DNA of 13,003 nucleotides from Lachnospiraceae bacterium (GTDB taxonomy: Bacteria > Bacillota_A > Clostridia > Lachnospirales > Lachnospiraceae): positions 1 through 13,003 of the forward strand of contig JAFWXB010000256.1 in the NCBI GenBank assembly GCA_017523185.1, given 5' to 3'. The notes beneath the pieces were generated by a model. That model saw only the letters and a list, made by a program, of their open reading frames with translations, ran no database searches and had not been told where the DNA came from. Made by a program: the position numbers and the translations under genes. Each line of letters opens with the position of its first letter. The stretch's first letter is position 1. This document shows positions 1 to 7,708 of this stretch, one piece after another.

Positions 1-2606
1 AAGCCGTTGGTAAAGTAGAGGGTGTAACTTCTTGTTCTGTCAGTTTACTTACAAATTCTATGGGAGTAGAAGGAGAAGTGAGTGATAGTGAAATTATTGC
101 AGCAGTAGAAGCAGCAGGGTATGGAGCATCTGTAAAATCAGAAAAACAAAATCAAAGAAATCATTTAAGTAGAACAGATACCATAAAAACAGAAAGTGGA
201 ACAGTAACATATAGTGGAAATCATGTAGATTATTCAGCTGCACAAGAAGCATTAAAAGACCATGAAACACCTATTTTAAAAAGAAGATTATTTGCGTCCC
301 TTGGATTTTTGCTTGTACTTATGTATTTTTCTATGGGACATATGATGTGGAACTGGTCTGTTCCGTCTTTTTTTGCACATAATCATCTTGCACTTGGACT
401 ATTACAAATGATTTTATCAGCAATTGTAATGATAATTAACCAACAGTTTTTTATTAGTGGATTCAAAAGTTTTTTACATGGTGCACCAAATATGGACACG
501 CTTGTAGCTATGGGTTCGGGAGCTGCTTTTGTATATAGTACCTATGCATTGTTTGCCATGTCAGATGTTATGGTAAAAGGAAATATGGTACTTGCAGAAA
601 GTTATATGCATGAATTTTATTTTGAATCAGCTGCAATGATACTCACATTGATTACTGTAGGAAAAATGTTAGAAGCACGTTCCAAAGGAAAAACAACAGA
701 TGCATTGAAAAGTTTGATGGAACTTGCACCTAAAACAGCCACTTTAGTAAAAAATGGCGAAGAAATTGTTGTACCAATTGAAGAAGTACAAATTAATGAT
801 GAATTTGTAGTTCGACCGGGAGAACATATTCCGGTTGATGGAATTGTTATCGAAGGTTTGGGAGCAGTCAATGAATCTGCCTTAACGGGAGAAAGTCTTC
901 CGGTAGATAAAGAGGTTGGACATAAAGTAAGTGCAGCTACTATCAATCAATCCGGATTTTTGCGTTGTAAAGCGACAAGAGTTGGAGAAGATACGACCTT
1001 AAGTCAGATTATTCAAATGGTATCAGATGCAGCAGCTACAAAAGCACCAATTGCAAAAGTAGCAGATAAGGTTTCAGGGATTTTTGTTCCGGCAGTTATT
1101 ACAATTGCTGTAGTTACGTTTGTTGTTTGGATGTTGGCAGGGGAAACATTTGGCTTTGCAATAGCAAGAGCAATTTCCGTGCTTGTTATCAGTTGTCCAT
1201 GTGCACTTGGACTTGCAACTCCTGTAGCTATTATGGTAGGAAGTGGTATGGGGGCAAAACATGGTATTTTATTTAAAACGGCTGTATCATTAGAAGAAAC
1301 AGGAAAAACACAAATTATTGCATTGGATAAAACAGGAACAATTACAAATGGAAAACCACAAGTAACGGATATTTTTCCTATAAATGAAATAACGGAAACA
1401 GAATTATTGTCTTTTGCGTATGCATTAGAAGCCAAAAGTGAGCATCCTTTGGCATATGCAATTATAGAAAAAGCAAAAGAAAAAGGACTTGTTTGTGAAA
1501 ATGTAGACAATTTTTCCATTGTAGCAGGAAATGGACTTTATGCAACAAAAGACGGAGAATTTATTTTTGGAGGGAATTTTGCGTTTGTAACAAAACAGTT
1601 ACAAGATACGAAGCAAAATGTAGATGCTTTTTCTATGGAAAAAATCAAACGATTGGCAGAAAAAGTTGCATCTGAAGGCAAGACTCCATTATTTTTTGGA
1701 AAAGAAAAAACATTGCTTGGTATGATTGCAGTAGCAGATACAATGAAAGAAGACAGTTCAGAAGCCATTCGTCAGCTTCAAAATATGGGAATCCATGTAG
1801 TGATGCTTACAGGAGATAATGAACTTACAGCAAAAGCAATTGGAGCACAAGCCTGTGTAGATGAAGTAATTGCAGGCGTTTTACCCGAAGGAAAAGAAGC
1901 TGTCATTCGCAAGTTAAAAGAAAAAGGCAAAGTGGCAATGGTTGGAGATGGTATTAATGATGCTCCAGCACTTACAAGAGCTGATATTGGAATTGCAATT
2001 GGTGCAGGTACGGATGTGGCAATAGATGCAGCAGATATTGTACTTATGAAAAGTTGTTTAACAGATGTAGCAGCAGCCATTCGTTTATCCAGAGCTACAT
2101 TAAAAAATATCCATCAAAATTTATTTTGGGCATTTTTCTATAATATGATAGGAATTCCACTTGCAGCAGGTGTATGGTATCCGATTTTTGAGTGGAAATT
2201 GAATCCTATGTTTGGTGCAGCAGCCATGAGTTTATCTAGTTTTTGTGTGGTAACAAATGCACTTCGTTTGAATTTATTCCAATTATACCGAACAGATAAA
2301 GATAAATGTATCAAAAAAGTAAATTTACAAGAACATATAAATTCTTGTGAAAATAAAGAAAATCAACATAATAAAGAAAGAAAAGAGGAAAGAATAATGC
2401 AAAAAACAATGAATATTGAAGGCATGATGTGTCCACATTGTAGTGGCAGAGTACAGAAAGTATTAGAAGCACTTGCAGAAGTAGAAAATGCTGTTGTAAG
2501 CCATGAAGAAGGAACAGCAATTGTAACATTAACAAGTGAAGTTTCAGATGATGTATTAAAAATAACTGTAGAAGAACAGGGATATACAGTAACAGGAATT
2601 AACTAA
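1..2606 (+). CDS. copA: Copper-exporting P-type ATPase CopA, 3' part, with C-terminal HMA domain
   Basis: P1B-type ATPase that pumps Cu(I) out across the cytoplasmic membrane. The gene begins before the window: the reading frame is open from base 3 and encodes the second half of an N-terminal HMA metal-binding domain, so the ATG at 60 is an internal Met. Numbered from that Met: a membrane helix pair near 78-130, actuator TGES at 276-279, the ion-binding CPC at 379-381, phosphorylated Asp423 in DKTGT, the SEHPLA nucleotide motif with His462, and GDGINDAP at 629-636. The later YN and MSLSS helix motifs are those of copper ATPases. A charged linker (about 750-779) leads to a complete C-terminal HMA domain with CPHC at 791-794. 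Possible internal translation of that domain is listed separately. An intrinsic terminator follows directly. Family assignment is secure; metal specificity comes from the family motifs. Confidence 0.95.
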   Translation, partial: AVGKVEGVTSCSVSLLTNSMGVEGEVSDSEIIAAVEAAGYGASVKSEKQNQRNHLSRTDTIKTESGTVTYSGNHVDYSAAQEALKDHETPILKRRLFASLGFLLVLMYFSMGHMMWNWSVPSFFAHNHLALGLLQMILSAIVMIINQQFFISGFKSFLHGAPNMDTLVAMGSGAAFVYSTYALFAMSDVMVKGNMVLAESYMHEFYFESAAMILTLITVGKMLEARSKGKTTDALKSLMELAPKTATLVKNGEEIVVPIEEVQINDEFVVRPGEHIPVDGIVIEGLGAVNESALTGESLPVDKEVGHKVSAATINQSGFLRCKATRVGEDTTLSQIIQMVSDAAATKAPIAKVADKVSGIFVPAVITIAVVTFVVWMLAGETFGFAIARAISVLVISCPCALGLATPVAIMVGSGMGAKHGILFKTAVSLEETGKTQIIALDKTGTITNGKPQVTDIFPINEITETELLSFAYALEAKSEHPLAYAIIEKAKEKGLVCENVDNFSIVAGNGLYATKDGEFIFGGNFAFVTKQLQDTKQNVDAFSMEKIKRLAEKVASEGKTPLFFGKEKTLLGMIAVADTMKEDSSEAIRQLQNMGIHVVMLTGDNELTAKAIGAQACVDEVIAGVLPEGKEAVIRKLKEKGKVAMVGDGINDAPALTRADIGIAIGAGTDVAIDAADIVLMKSCLTDVAAAIRLSRATLKNIHQNLFWAFFYNMIGIPLAAGVWYPIFEWKLNPMFGAAAMSLSSFCVVTNALRLNLFQLYRTDKDKCIKKVNLQEHINSCENKENQHNKERKEERIMQKTMNIEGMMCPHCSGRVQKVLEALAEVENAVVSHEEGTAIVTLTSEVSDDVLKITVEEQGYTVTGIN
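2385..2606 (+). other. Possible internal ribosome site and start for a free CopZ-like chaperone
   Basis: Inside the copA frame, GAGG at 2385-2388 lies 8 nt before an in-frame ATG at 2397. From there the frame encodes a 69-residue HMA domain (MQKTMNIEG, then MMCPHC) that is the size of a stand-alone CopZ copper chaperone. The preceding linker is hydrophilic and of low complexity, as expected if a former copA-copZ gap became coding. Translation could therefore give both the fused CopA and a free chaperone. The sequence shows the site; its use is inferred. Confidence 0.45.
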
Positions 2607-2613
2607 AAATCAG

Positions 2614-2655
2614 AAAAAGTTGCTATCAATCATTATAATTGTTAGCAACTTTTTT
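2614..2655. terminator. Bidirectional intrinsic terminator between copA and the tetR-type gene
   Basis: AAAAAGTTGCTA pairs with TAGCAACTTTTT. The stem extends through CAAT/ATTG past one T-T mismatch and has a short AT loop. A-rich and T-rich tracts on both sides let it end copA transcription on the + strand and the convergent regulator on the - strand. Confidence 0.85.
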
Positions 2656-2769
2656 AATATTATTTATATAGAAACCATTTTATATCATATTTTGTGTATA
2701 GATTTGATTTTACCACAACCTCTTATATTTTAGAGATATGATACAGAAATATTTATAAAAAAGATAATA

Positions 2770-3348
2770 TTAATTATTTATTTTGTTAGGAGAAAGAATT
2801 TTTTCTGTTCCATAACAAGAAATATCACTTGTAATTTTTCCAAGTTCTTCTAAAGAAACAGGAAGTTCATTTTTTAGCCATTGGGTATAAACTGCATTAA
2901 TTCCGGATGCTAAAAATATAGCATAAATTTTTAATTCTTCCTTTTTTAAATCTACTTTTGTAGAAAGATAATCTGTAAATGTTTGAATCATAACATCTTC
3001 AATTTGCTCCCAAAAATAATGAAAATCAGGATGTTTTACAATATGTTGAAAAAGAGAAATATCTTGTTGTAATAATTGATTGATACATTGAAAATAAATA
3101 TGTGTATTGTAAGGAGTATGAAAAAAGTTTTTTTCTTCTAAATAGATTAAAAGGGCATCTAGTTTTTCTTTTGCAATTTCTCGAATAATTTCATTTGTAG
3201 ATTCATAGTGAAGATAAAATGTTTTTCTATCAATATTTGCTTTTTTTGCAATTTCTGTAATTGTAATTTTAGTAGTATTTTTTTCAAAAAGTAATGTCAT
3301 ATATGCAGATTGGATTGCTTTTTTTGTTTTTTGAATTCTACGGTCCAT
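2770..3348 (-). CDS. TetR/AcrR-family transcriptional regulator
   Basis: A 192-residue one-component repressor type. The N-terminal helix-turn-helix (about residues 8-55) has the usual TetR layout, with ITITEIAKKANIDRKTFYLHY as its core (residues about 28-48). The C-terminal part is helical and hydrophobic, as expected for a ligand-binding and dimer domain, but gives no clue to the ligand. The start is supported by GTGGGG about 8 nt upstream on the - strand. The gene has its own strong promoter with a palindrome at the expected transcription start, so autorepression is plausible. Its target is unknown. The DegV gene lies across the intergenic region, and the ArAE exporter gene further on is another candidate because TetR proteins often control exporters. 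Confidence 0.9.
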   Translation of the reverse strand: MDRRIQKTKKAIQSAYMTLLFEKNTTKITITEIAKKANIDRKTFYLHYESTNEIIREIAKEKLDALLIYLEEKNFFHTPYNTHIYFQCINQLLQQDISLFQHIVKHPDFHYFWEQIEDVMIQTFTDYLSTKVDLKKEELKIYAIFLASGINAVYTQWLKNELPVSLEELGKITSDISCYGTEKILSPNKINN

Positions 3349-3424
3349 ATAGTATACCCCACTTTTTTAAAATGTGTAGATTATTCCTCATAGAAAATAA
3401 AATTGGTAATTGAATTTCATTCTA

Positions 3425-3436
3425 AATATGCATATT
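3425..3436. promoter_or_regulatory. 12-bp palindrome at the TetR-gene transcription start, candidate operator
   Basis: AATATGCATATT is a perfect palindrome directly abutting the -10 box and covering the expected start point, the usual place for an autorepressor operator. In such AT-rich DNA a chance palindrome is possible. Confidence 0.35.
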
Positions 3437-3465
3437 ATTATAATACACAGATGTAGAAAAATCAA
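3437..3465 (-). promoter_or_regulatory. Promoter of the TetR-family gene
   Basis: On the - strand, TTGATT (3465-3460) and a consensus TATAAT (3442-3437) are exactly 17 bp apart. This gives an expected start near 3430 and a leader of about 80 nt. Confidence 0.75.
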
Positions 3466-3810
3466 TAATTGTAGAAGTAAAAAGGGGAATCATATATATA
3501 CATTTTTTGGTAATAATATGTGTATCAAAACAAATAAATATAGGAAAATTTGTGGTAGATGCATTTTATAATTAAATGTATTGGTATGGAGTGTTAGTTA
3601 TAAGTAAACAAAATGTATATAAATAAGATTACAGATATTTTTTGATATTATGTTATAAAATATAAAGAACCAAAGTTAAAATATTGTATTTGTTCGTAAT
3701 ATAAAGATATATTTAGAATAATAGTAGTAAATATTTTTGTATAATTTTGGATATTTGTTCAATTATAGTTATCAATTAAGAAAATGATTTTTGAAAGGAG
3801 TCTTAAATAT
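3466..3810. other. AT-rich intergenic region upstream of the DegV gene
   Basis: No gene is visible here. A weak + strand promoter for the DegV gene may lie at 3690-3719 (TTGTTC, 18 bp, TAGAAT), and a lone TATAAT occurs at 3740-3745. Neither is convincing. The only clear element is the ribosome site GAAAGGAG at 3793-3800. Confidence 0.4.
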
Positions 3811-4671
3811 ATGAAAAATATAACAATTCTTACAGATAGTACCTGTGATTTATCTCCTGAATTAATAGAAAAATATGAAATTATGGTTTTTCCATTACAT
3901 ATTCATTTAGGAGAGAAAGAATATTCCGATGGTGTGGATATTTGTCCGGAAGATATTTATGCATGGGCAGAAGAACATAATACAACACCAAAAACTTCAG
4001 CTCTTTCATTATTTGAAGCAAAAGAGTATCTTAAAAAAGCATTAGAACAAAGTAAAGAAGTGATTTGTTTTTGTATTTCACAACAAATGTCGTCTTGTTA
4101 TGATGTTATGTGTATGGCAGTGAATGAATTAGAAGTAACAGACAGAGTTTTTGTAATAGATACAATGAATCTTTCAACAGGAAATGGATTGCAAATATTA
4201 GAAACGGCAAATCTTATTAAAAAAGAAATGTCTGCAAAACAGATTGTAGAATATATACAAAATATACAACCACAAATTCGAGCAAGTTTTGTAGTAGATA
4301 CATTGACATATTTGCATAGAGGGGGACGTTGTAGTGGAGTTGCAGCGTTTGCAGGAAATGCGTTAAAATTACATCCTTATATTTTTGTAACAGATGGGAA
4401 AATGCAAGCTGGAAAAAAATATAGAGGGAAAATGGAAAAAGTAATAAAAACGTATGTAGATGATTTAAAACCTGCGTTACAAAATGCGAAAAAAGAATAT
4501 ATTTTCATTACACATTCAGGCTGTGAAGATAGTATAATTCAAATGGTAAAAAAAGAATTAGAAGAATTAAAGTATTTTGATGAAATATTCATTACAAGAG
4601 CAGGAAGTGTAATTACAAGTCATTGTGGACCAGGAACATTAGGTGTGTTATTTATAGAGCAATCTATATAA
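3811..4671 (+). CDS. DegV-family protein, FakB-like fatty-acid-binding protein
   Basis: A 286-residue protein of the DegV/FakB family. These proteins bind a fatty acid and present it to the kinase FakA for phosphorylation and use in phospholipid synthesis. The start is the ATG at 3811, because GAAAGGAG lies 10 nt before it; an in-frame ATG at 3784 lies upstream of that ribosome site. Family features seen are the N-terminal ITILTDSTCDLSPE, the PKTSALS segment, a SQQMSS loop where FakB has its Ser-rich fatty-acid-binding motif, and HRGGRCSG in the C-terminal half. Length is normal for the family. The gene is monocistronic: it has its own perfect terminator and long gaps on both sides. Substrate specificity cannot be read from the sequence. 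Confidence 0.9.
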   Translation: MKNITILTDSTCDLSPELIEKYEIMVFPLHIHLGEKEYSDGVDICPEDIYAWAEEHNTTPKTSALSLFEAKEYLKKALEQSKEVICFCISQQMSSCYDVMCMAVNELEVTDRVFVIDTMNLSTGNGLQILETANLIKKEMSAKQIVEYIQNIQPQIRASFVVDTLTYLHRGGRCSGVAAFAGNALKLHPYIFVTDGKMQAGKKYRGKMEKVIKTYVDDLKPALQNAKKEYIFITHSGCEDSIIQMVKKELEELKYFDEIFITRAGSVITSHCGPGTLGVLFIEQSI

Positions 4672-4688
4672 TGAAAAATAAAGTCAAT

Positions 4689-4726
4689 AAAATGATACTA
4701 TATGGAAAAAATAGTATCATTTTTTA
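4689..4726 (+). terminator. Intrinsic terminator of the DegV gene
   Basis: A perfect 13-bp stem, AAAATGATACTAT (4689-4701) with ATAGTATCATTTT (4711-4723), has a 9-nt loop and continues into a T run. Confidence 0.9.
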
Positions 4727-5109
4727 TTATAGAAAAATAATAGATATTGTATTTTGGTTATATTATTTTAAAAGTTAATGAAATACTTATATTTTTATGT
4801 ATATTTAATTAAAAATTATGGAAAAAAGAGTGTGCATTTTATAAAATATAGGTTATTATATTTATATTATAATATTCTAAATTTCTTCATTTATAGTTTT
4901 TTATAAAAAATGGAAAATATATATGGCGTTTGTTATGTGTATTTCCAAATAGGATTTTATAGTATAAAGTAGAGAATTTAAAACGAAAAAGGGGAAAGTT
5001 GCTGTTCTTATATCATAAAAAAATCCCATAAATTTTGGAAACAAGTTTATGTTTGTAATACAACTTAATTTGCATAAAATATAAAGAATTTTCAGTAACA
5101 GAAAAACAT
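4727..5109. other. AT-rich intergenic region before the ArAE gene
   Basis: No gene can be supported. It contains AT palindromes (ATATTATAATAT at 4864-4875 and TTTTTTATAAAAAA at 4897-4910) that are weak evidence in such DNA. The probable promoter of the next gene is at its right edge. Confidence 0.5.
5053..5080 (+). promoter_or_regulatory. Probable promoter of the ArAE gene with a palindrome over the -35 box
   Basis: TTGTAA (5053-5058), 16 bp, then TAAAAT (5075-5080) would start transcription near 5087, about 23 nt before the TTG start codon. The -35 box lies in the odd palindrome TTGTA-A-TACAA (5053-5063), a candidate operator. Both boxes are imperfect, so this is tentative. Confidence 0.45.
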
Positions 5110-6039
5110 TTGAAATTAAAGTATCAAAAAATACATATCGGTAGAAGAACAATTAAAACAGCATTTGCAGTTATTGTTTCATTGATAATTGTATCTTTTT
5201 ATGGTGCAACTACTTCGAAAATGATATTTGCTATGCTTGGTGCGATGGGAGCTATGGAACCTACATTTCAAAAATCTGTGGAAGCTTGTTTAACACAGAT
5301 TGTAGGCATGATTTGTGGAGTTATTGTAAGTGTATTATTGCTGTCTTTACCAATTCATTGGTTAGTATGTGTAGGAATTGGTATTGTTTTTATTATTACA
5401 TTTTATAATGTGTTTCAAATTCATTTTTCGCCCGGATTACCTTGTATGATTATTGTTACGTTATGTACTACTCCTGATATTCAGCCATTTACATATGCAG
5501 TTGGACGTCTTTGGGACACAGCAATTGGTCTTAGTGTAGGTATGCTTATCAATATACTTGTACTACCATATGATAACAGCTTAAAAATCAAAAAAACAAT
5601 TGAATATTTAGAAAAAGAAGTCATTGCATTTTTAGAAGATATGTTTGATGGAGATAATGAGTATCCGGACACCGTAAAAATGACAAGAACGATTGATGAT
5701 ATGGGAAGTCAGCTTGGAATTTATTCTACACAATGGTTGCCATTTAAAGAAAGACAAAATCATCAGAGATTGGCAATGTTTCAAAAATGTCAGGGACAAG
5801 CTCGTCAGCTTTTGGCACAAATGGAAGTATTGTCAAGAATGAATGGACCGGGAAGATTAAGTGAAGAAAATAGAAAGTTTTTAAAAGATAGTGGGGCAGA
5901 AATCAAAGATAAAAGGGTATTAGACGAAGTACTGCAAAAAGATATTATTACTAATTATCATGTGGAGCAAATTTTGACATTGCGAAAAGAGTTAATGGAA
6001 ACACTAGAAGAAGTATCTGAAAATATGAAAAAATCATAG
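5110..6039 (+). CDS. Aromatic acid exporter (ArAE/FUSC) family membrane protein
   Basis: A 309-residue integral membrane protein. Hydrophobic helices lie at about 15-33, 38-49, 62-82, 84-104, 110-120 and 134-153, followed by a helical, charged cytoplasmic domain of about 155 residues. The N-terminal IGRRTIKTA and the RLWDTAIGLSVGMLINILV segment ending at Pro153 match the ArAE_1/FUSC-like family, which includes putative aromatic-compound efflux proteins. The start is TTG at 5110: no in-frame ATG lies between the upstream stop (5056) and the first helix, and a later Met (38) would remove that helix. No good ribosome site precedes the TTG, so translation may be weak. The RNase H gene follows 63 bp downstream on the same strand and may be co-transcribed. 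The exported substrate is unknown. Confidence 0.8.
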   Translation: MKLKYQKIHIGRRTIKTAFAVIVSLIIVSFYGATTSKMIFAMLGAMGAMEPTFQKSVEACLTQIVGMICGVIVSVLLLSLPIHWLVCVGIGIVFIITFYNVFQIHFSPGLPCMIIVTLCTTPDIQPFTYAVGRLWDTAIGLSVGMLINILVLPYDNSLKIKKTIEYLEKEVIAFLEDMFDGDNEYPDTVKMTRTIDDMGSQLGIYSTQWLPFKERQNHQRLAMFQKCQGQARQLLAQMEVLSRMNGPGRLSEENRKFLKDSGAEIKDKRVLDEVLQKDIITNYHVEQILTLRKELMETLEEVSENMKKS

Positions 6040-6102
6040 ATTGGATAGTAAAATTTATTATAAACATAAATAAATACAAATTTTTTAAGAAAGGAAAAAA
6101 TA

Positions 6103-6540
6103 ATGAAAGATACAACAAAATTAATAATTTACACAGATGGTTCTGCGATTGATAATAATAATACAGAATCAGATTCCAAATGTGGTTGGGCGTATAAGTT
6201 CATTTATGATGATGGAAGTGAAGATACAGACTGTGGAAGTGATGTAAAAAAGACAAATAATCAAATGGAAATGACTGCTGTAATGAATGCTTTAAGAGCT
6301 GTTACAAATAAAGCAATTCCAATAGAATTATATTCCGATAGCAAGTATGTGATAGAAACATTAAATGGAAATTATCAGATACATAAAAATCAGGAATTGT
6401 GGAAAGAACTTTTAGAAGAAAAAGCAAAGTTTGAAACAATTTCTTTCTTCTGGGTAAAAGGTCATGATAAGAACAAACATAATAAAGAAGTAGATGCCAT
6501 GGCACAGGAACAAGCAAAAAATGCCTCTGCAAATGAATAA
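6103..6540 (+). CDS. rnhA: Ribonuclease HI
   Basis: A 145-residue type 1 RNase H, which cuts the RNA strand of RNA-DNA hybrids (R-loops, primers). All four metal-binding acidic residues are present: Asp12 in YTDGS, Glu56 in NNQMEMTA, Asp79 in YSDSKYV and Asp131 in KEVDAMA. His121 is in the WVKGH loop. There is no N-terminal hybrid-binding domain, so this is the compact HI form. AGAAAGG 10-15 nt before the ATG is the ribosome site. Its natural terminator has been split by the mobile element downstream: the left arm remains at 6592-6602 and the right arm is now at 10699-10709. Confidence 0.93.
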   Translation: MKDTTKLIIYTDGSAIDNNNTESDSKCGWAYKFIYDDGSEDTDCGSDVKKTNNQMEMTAVMNALRAVTNKAIPIELYSDSKYVIETLNGNYQIHKNQELWKELLEEKAKFETISFFWVKGHDKNKHNKEVDAMAQEQAKNASANE

Positions 6541-6591
6541 AAAAATTTTTAGAGGATAAATAAAAACTCTCTACATACAATAAACTTTATA

Positions 6592-6602
6592 AAAAAGCAA
6601 GG
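6592..6602 (+). terminator. Left arm of the RNase H terminator, split by the transposon
   Basis: AAAAAGCAAGG is the exact reverse complement of CCTTGCTTTTT at 10699-10709. With the 8-base repeat TAGAAATG as loop the two form a perfect 11-bp intrinsic terminator ending in TTTTT. The mobile element was inserted in that loop. Confidence 0.85.
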
Positions 6603-6610
6603 TAGAAATG
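6603..6610 (+). repeat. Target-site duplication, left copy
   Basis: TAGAAATG is repeated directly at 10691-10698, immediately outside the terminal inverted repeats. GG before and CC after are shared at both junctions, so the duplication could also be read as 10 or 12 bp (GGTAGAAATGCC, 6601-6612 and 10689-10700), with the element correspondingly shorter. Confidence 0.88.
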
Positions 6611-6627
6611 CCAATGTCATTTAGTTA
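6611..6627 (+). repeat. Left terminal inverted repeat of the transposon
   Basis: CCAATGTCATTTAGTTA is the perfect reverse complement of 10674-10690. Beyond these 17 bases the two ends diverge. Confidence 0.88.
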
Positions 6628-6638
6628 AGATTTTAAGA

Positions 6639-6682
6639 AAAAACATTCGCCTTCTTTGACAATAAGCAGGCGGGTGTTTTTT
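6639..6682. terminator. Bidirectional terminator just inside the left end of the transposon
   Basis: AAAAACATTCGCCT (6639-6652) pairs over its whole 14 bases, two of them G-U on the + strand, with AGGCGGGTGTTTTT (6668-6681) around a 15-nt loop. It has a T run on either strand. On the - strand it ends the passenger operon 32 bp after the last stop codon. On the + strand it stops transcription arriving from the RNase H gene, replacing the terminator destroyed by the insertion. Confidence 0.85.
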
Positions 6683-6700
6683 AGCGATAACTCGACAAAT
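6683..6700 (+). repeat. Inverted repeat flanking the 129-aa passenger gene, left copy
   Basis: AGCGATAACT (6683-6692), 2 bases, then ACAAAT (6695-6700). The same modules occur inverted at 7138-7154, on the other side of the unrecognised gene. Role unknown. Confidence 0.6.
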
Positions 6701-6714
6701 TCAATTATGAAGTA

Positions 6715-7104
6715 CTAATCTATTTCCTTCTCTATTTTCCAAGAAATTGTTTTTTCAACATGATAATGTGTTAAACTATATTTATTTTTATTTTTTTCAG
6801 CATGAATATCTATTACCGAATGCCAAATTCCTGTAACAGGAATTTCTTCACCCGAATGAAACTCAGGCTCAAAATAAGGTTTATTGTCTTCTGAACATTG
6901 TTCCTTATCAACAATAAATTCAAGAATATATACTTCAAAGATATCCTCTTTTTCATATTTTATAAAAGCATCTAATGCATTTTTCTCACTTAAATATACA
7001 TGTGTTGGTGTATTTGATGGAAATCGTTCACCAATCTTTCTGTGTTGACATGTTAGCTGTTCATATTGTCGTGCGTCTAACGCTATATAAACTTTCAAAT
7101 CCAT
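6715..7104 (-). CDS. Unrecognised 129-aa passenger protein
   Basis: I do not recognise the family. The start is the ATG at 7104, because AAAGGAG (7119-7113) lies 8 nt before it; the in-frame ATG at 7122 is upstream of that ribosome site. The protein is soluble, with no signal peptide or membrane segment. It starts with a strand and turn (LKVYIALDARQYEQL), then HVYLSEKNALDAF, a strand-like VYILEFIV near residue 60, a PVTGIWHSVIDIHAE segment, and a charged Lys/Glu-rich end. The YIALDARQYEQL plus YLSEKNALDAF arrangement faintly recalls ADP-ribosyltransferase-like folds, but no catalytic signature is evident and I do not assign that function. It is the last gene of the passenger operon, 76 bp after the phosphatase, with no convincing promoter of its own, and it is bracketed by a short inverted repeat. 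Confidence 0.8.
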   Translation of the reverse strand: MDLKVYIALDARQYEQLTCQHRKIGERFPSNTPTHVYLSEKNALDAFIKYEKEDIFEVYILEFIVDKEQCSEDNKPYFEPEFHSGEEIPVTGIWHSVIDIHAEKNKNKYSLTHYHVEKTISWKIEKEID

Positions 7105-7137
7105 TGTAATGACTCCTTTCATTTTTGAAAACTAATC

Positions 7138-7154
7138 ATTTGTAAGTTATCGCT
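7138..7154 (-). repeat. Inverted repeat flanking the 129-aa passenger gene, right copy
   Basis: On the + strand it reads ATTTGT, one base, AGTTATCGCT, the inverse of the modules at 6683-6700. It lies in the leader between the phosphatase stop and the ribosome site of the 129-aa gene. Confidence 0.6.
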
Positions 7155-7180
7155 CCGTCAAACTGAAAGTTTCCTCTCTA

Positions 7181-7708
7181 TCAATATATTAACACTTCAA
7201 TCTGCCCATTTTTAGGATGTGGCATTCCTAGAACATACTGCATTAGTGTTCCGTGGCAAACAACAATCACCGAATCAAAATCCTTATATTTATCCAAAAC
7301 TTTTATAACACGTTTTTTCATTTGCTCCGCAGATTCCCATAAGCATGTTTCTCCTATCGGATGTCGGCCTTCATTCTCACTTAAGGCTTTATACGACTTT
7401 TTCGCAATATCATCTGGTAAAAAATCATATGAAACTGCATCTGCTAACCATTCATGTAAATCCGTTTCAACCTTCATATCTATATTTAACTCTTTGGATA
7501 AAATTGCTGCACTATGCAAAGTTCGTCCAAAAGGCGATGCAATAATCAGTTCTGCATTTGCCAGCCTTACGTCCTTTGCCGTTTCCTTAATCTGCCCAAT
7601 TCCCTTTTCAGATAATGTCATCATATTGTAACTAAAGTCTTTGTAAAATTTTTTTCCTGCCATGGTTGTATCCATTTGTCCGTGTCTAACAAAATAGAAT
7701 GTTGTCAT
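7181..7708 (-). CDS. Histidine phosphatase family protein
   Basis: A 175-residue member of the histidine phosphatase (phosphoglycerate-mutase-like) superfamily, in which a histidine takes up the phosphate. Motifs seen: RHG at 8-10 with catalytic His9, SPFGR at 58-62 supplying the second phosphate-pocket Arg, Glu86 in LHEW as probable acid, and CHG at 151-153 with the second His152. It is slightly short but complete. The start is supported by AAAAGAGG five bases before the ATG. It overlaps the end of the Nudix gene by 23 bp in another frame, which suggests coupled translation and one operon. The substrate cannot be read. Mycobacterial MutT1 joins a Nudix and a histidine phosphatase domain in one chain for nucleotide clean-up, which gives a possible shared role, but this is an analogy. 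Confidence 0.88.
   Translation of the reverse strand: MTTFYFVRHGQMDTTMAGKKFYKDFSYNMMTLSEKGIGQIKETAKDVRLANAELIIASPFGRTLHSAAILSKELNIDMKVETDLHEWLADAVSYDFLPDDIAKKSYKALSENEGRHPIGETCLWESAEQMKKRVIKVLDKYKDFDSVIVVCHGTLMQYVLGMPHPKNGQIEVLIY

Noticed and set aside
617..2535. Several open frames antisense to or overlapping copA
   Set aside because: They are shadows of the well-supported copA frame and lack ribosome sites and recognisable domains.
4864..4910. AT palindromes as regulatory sites
   Set aside because: Such palindromes are common by chance at this base composition and are not placed at a promoter.
4901..5152. 83-codon - strand frame upstream of the ArAE gene
   Set aside because: It overlaps the ArAE start and the probable promoter and has a Phe/Ile/Leu-rich composition expected from antisense AT-rich DNA.
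6683..7154. Integron-like cassette around the 129-aa gene
   Set aside because: The repeats do not fit the GTTRRRY core of attC sites and no integrase is present.
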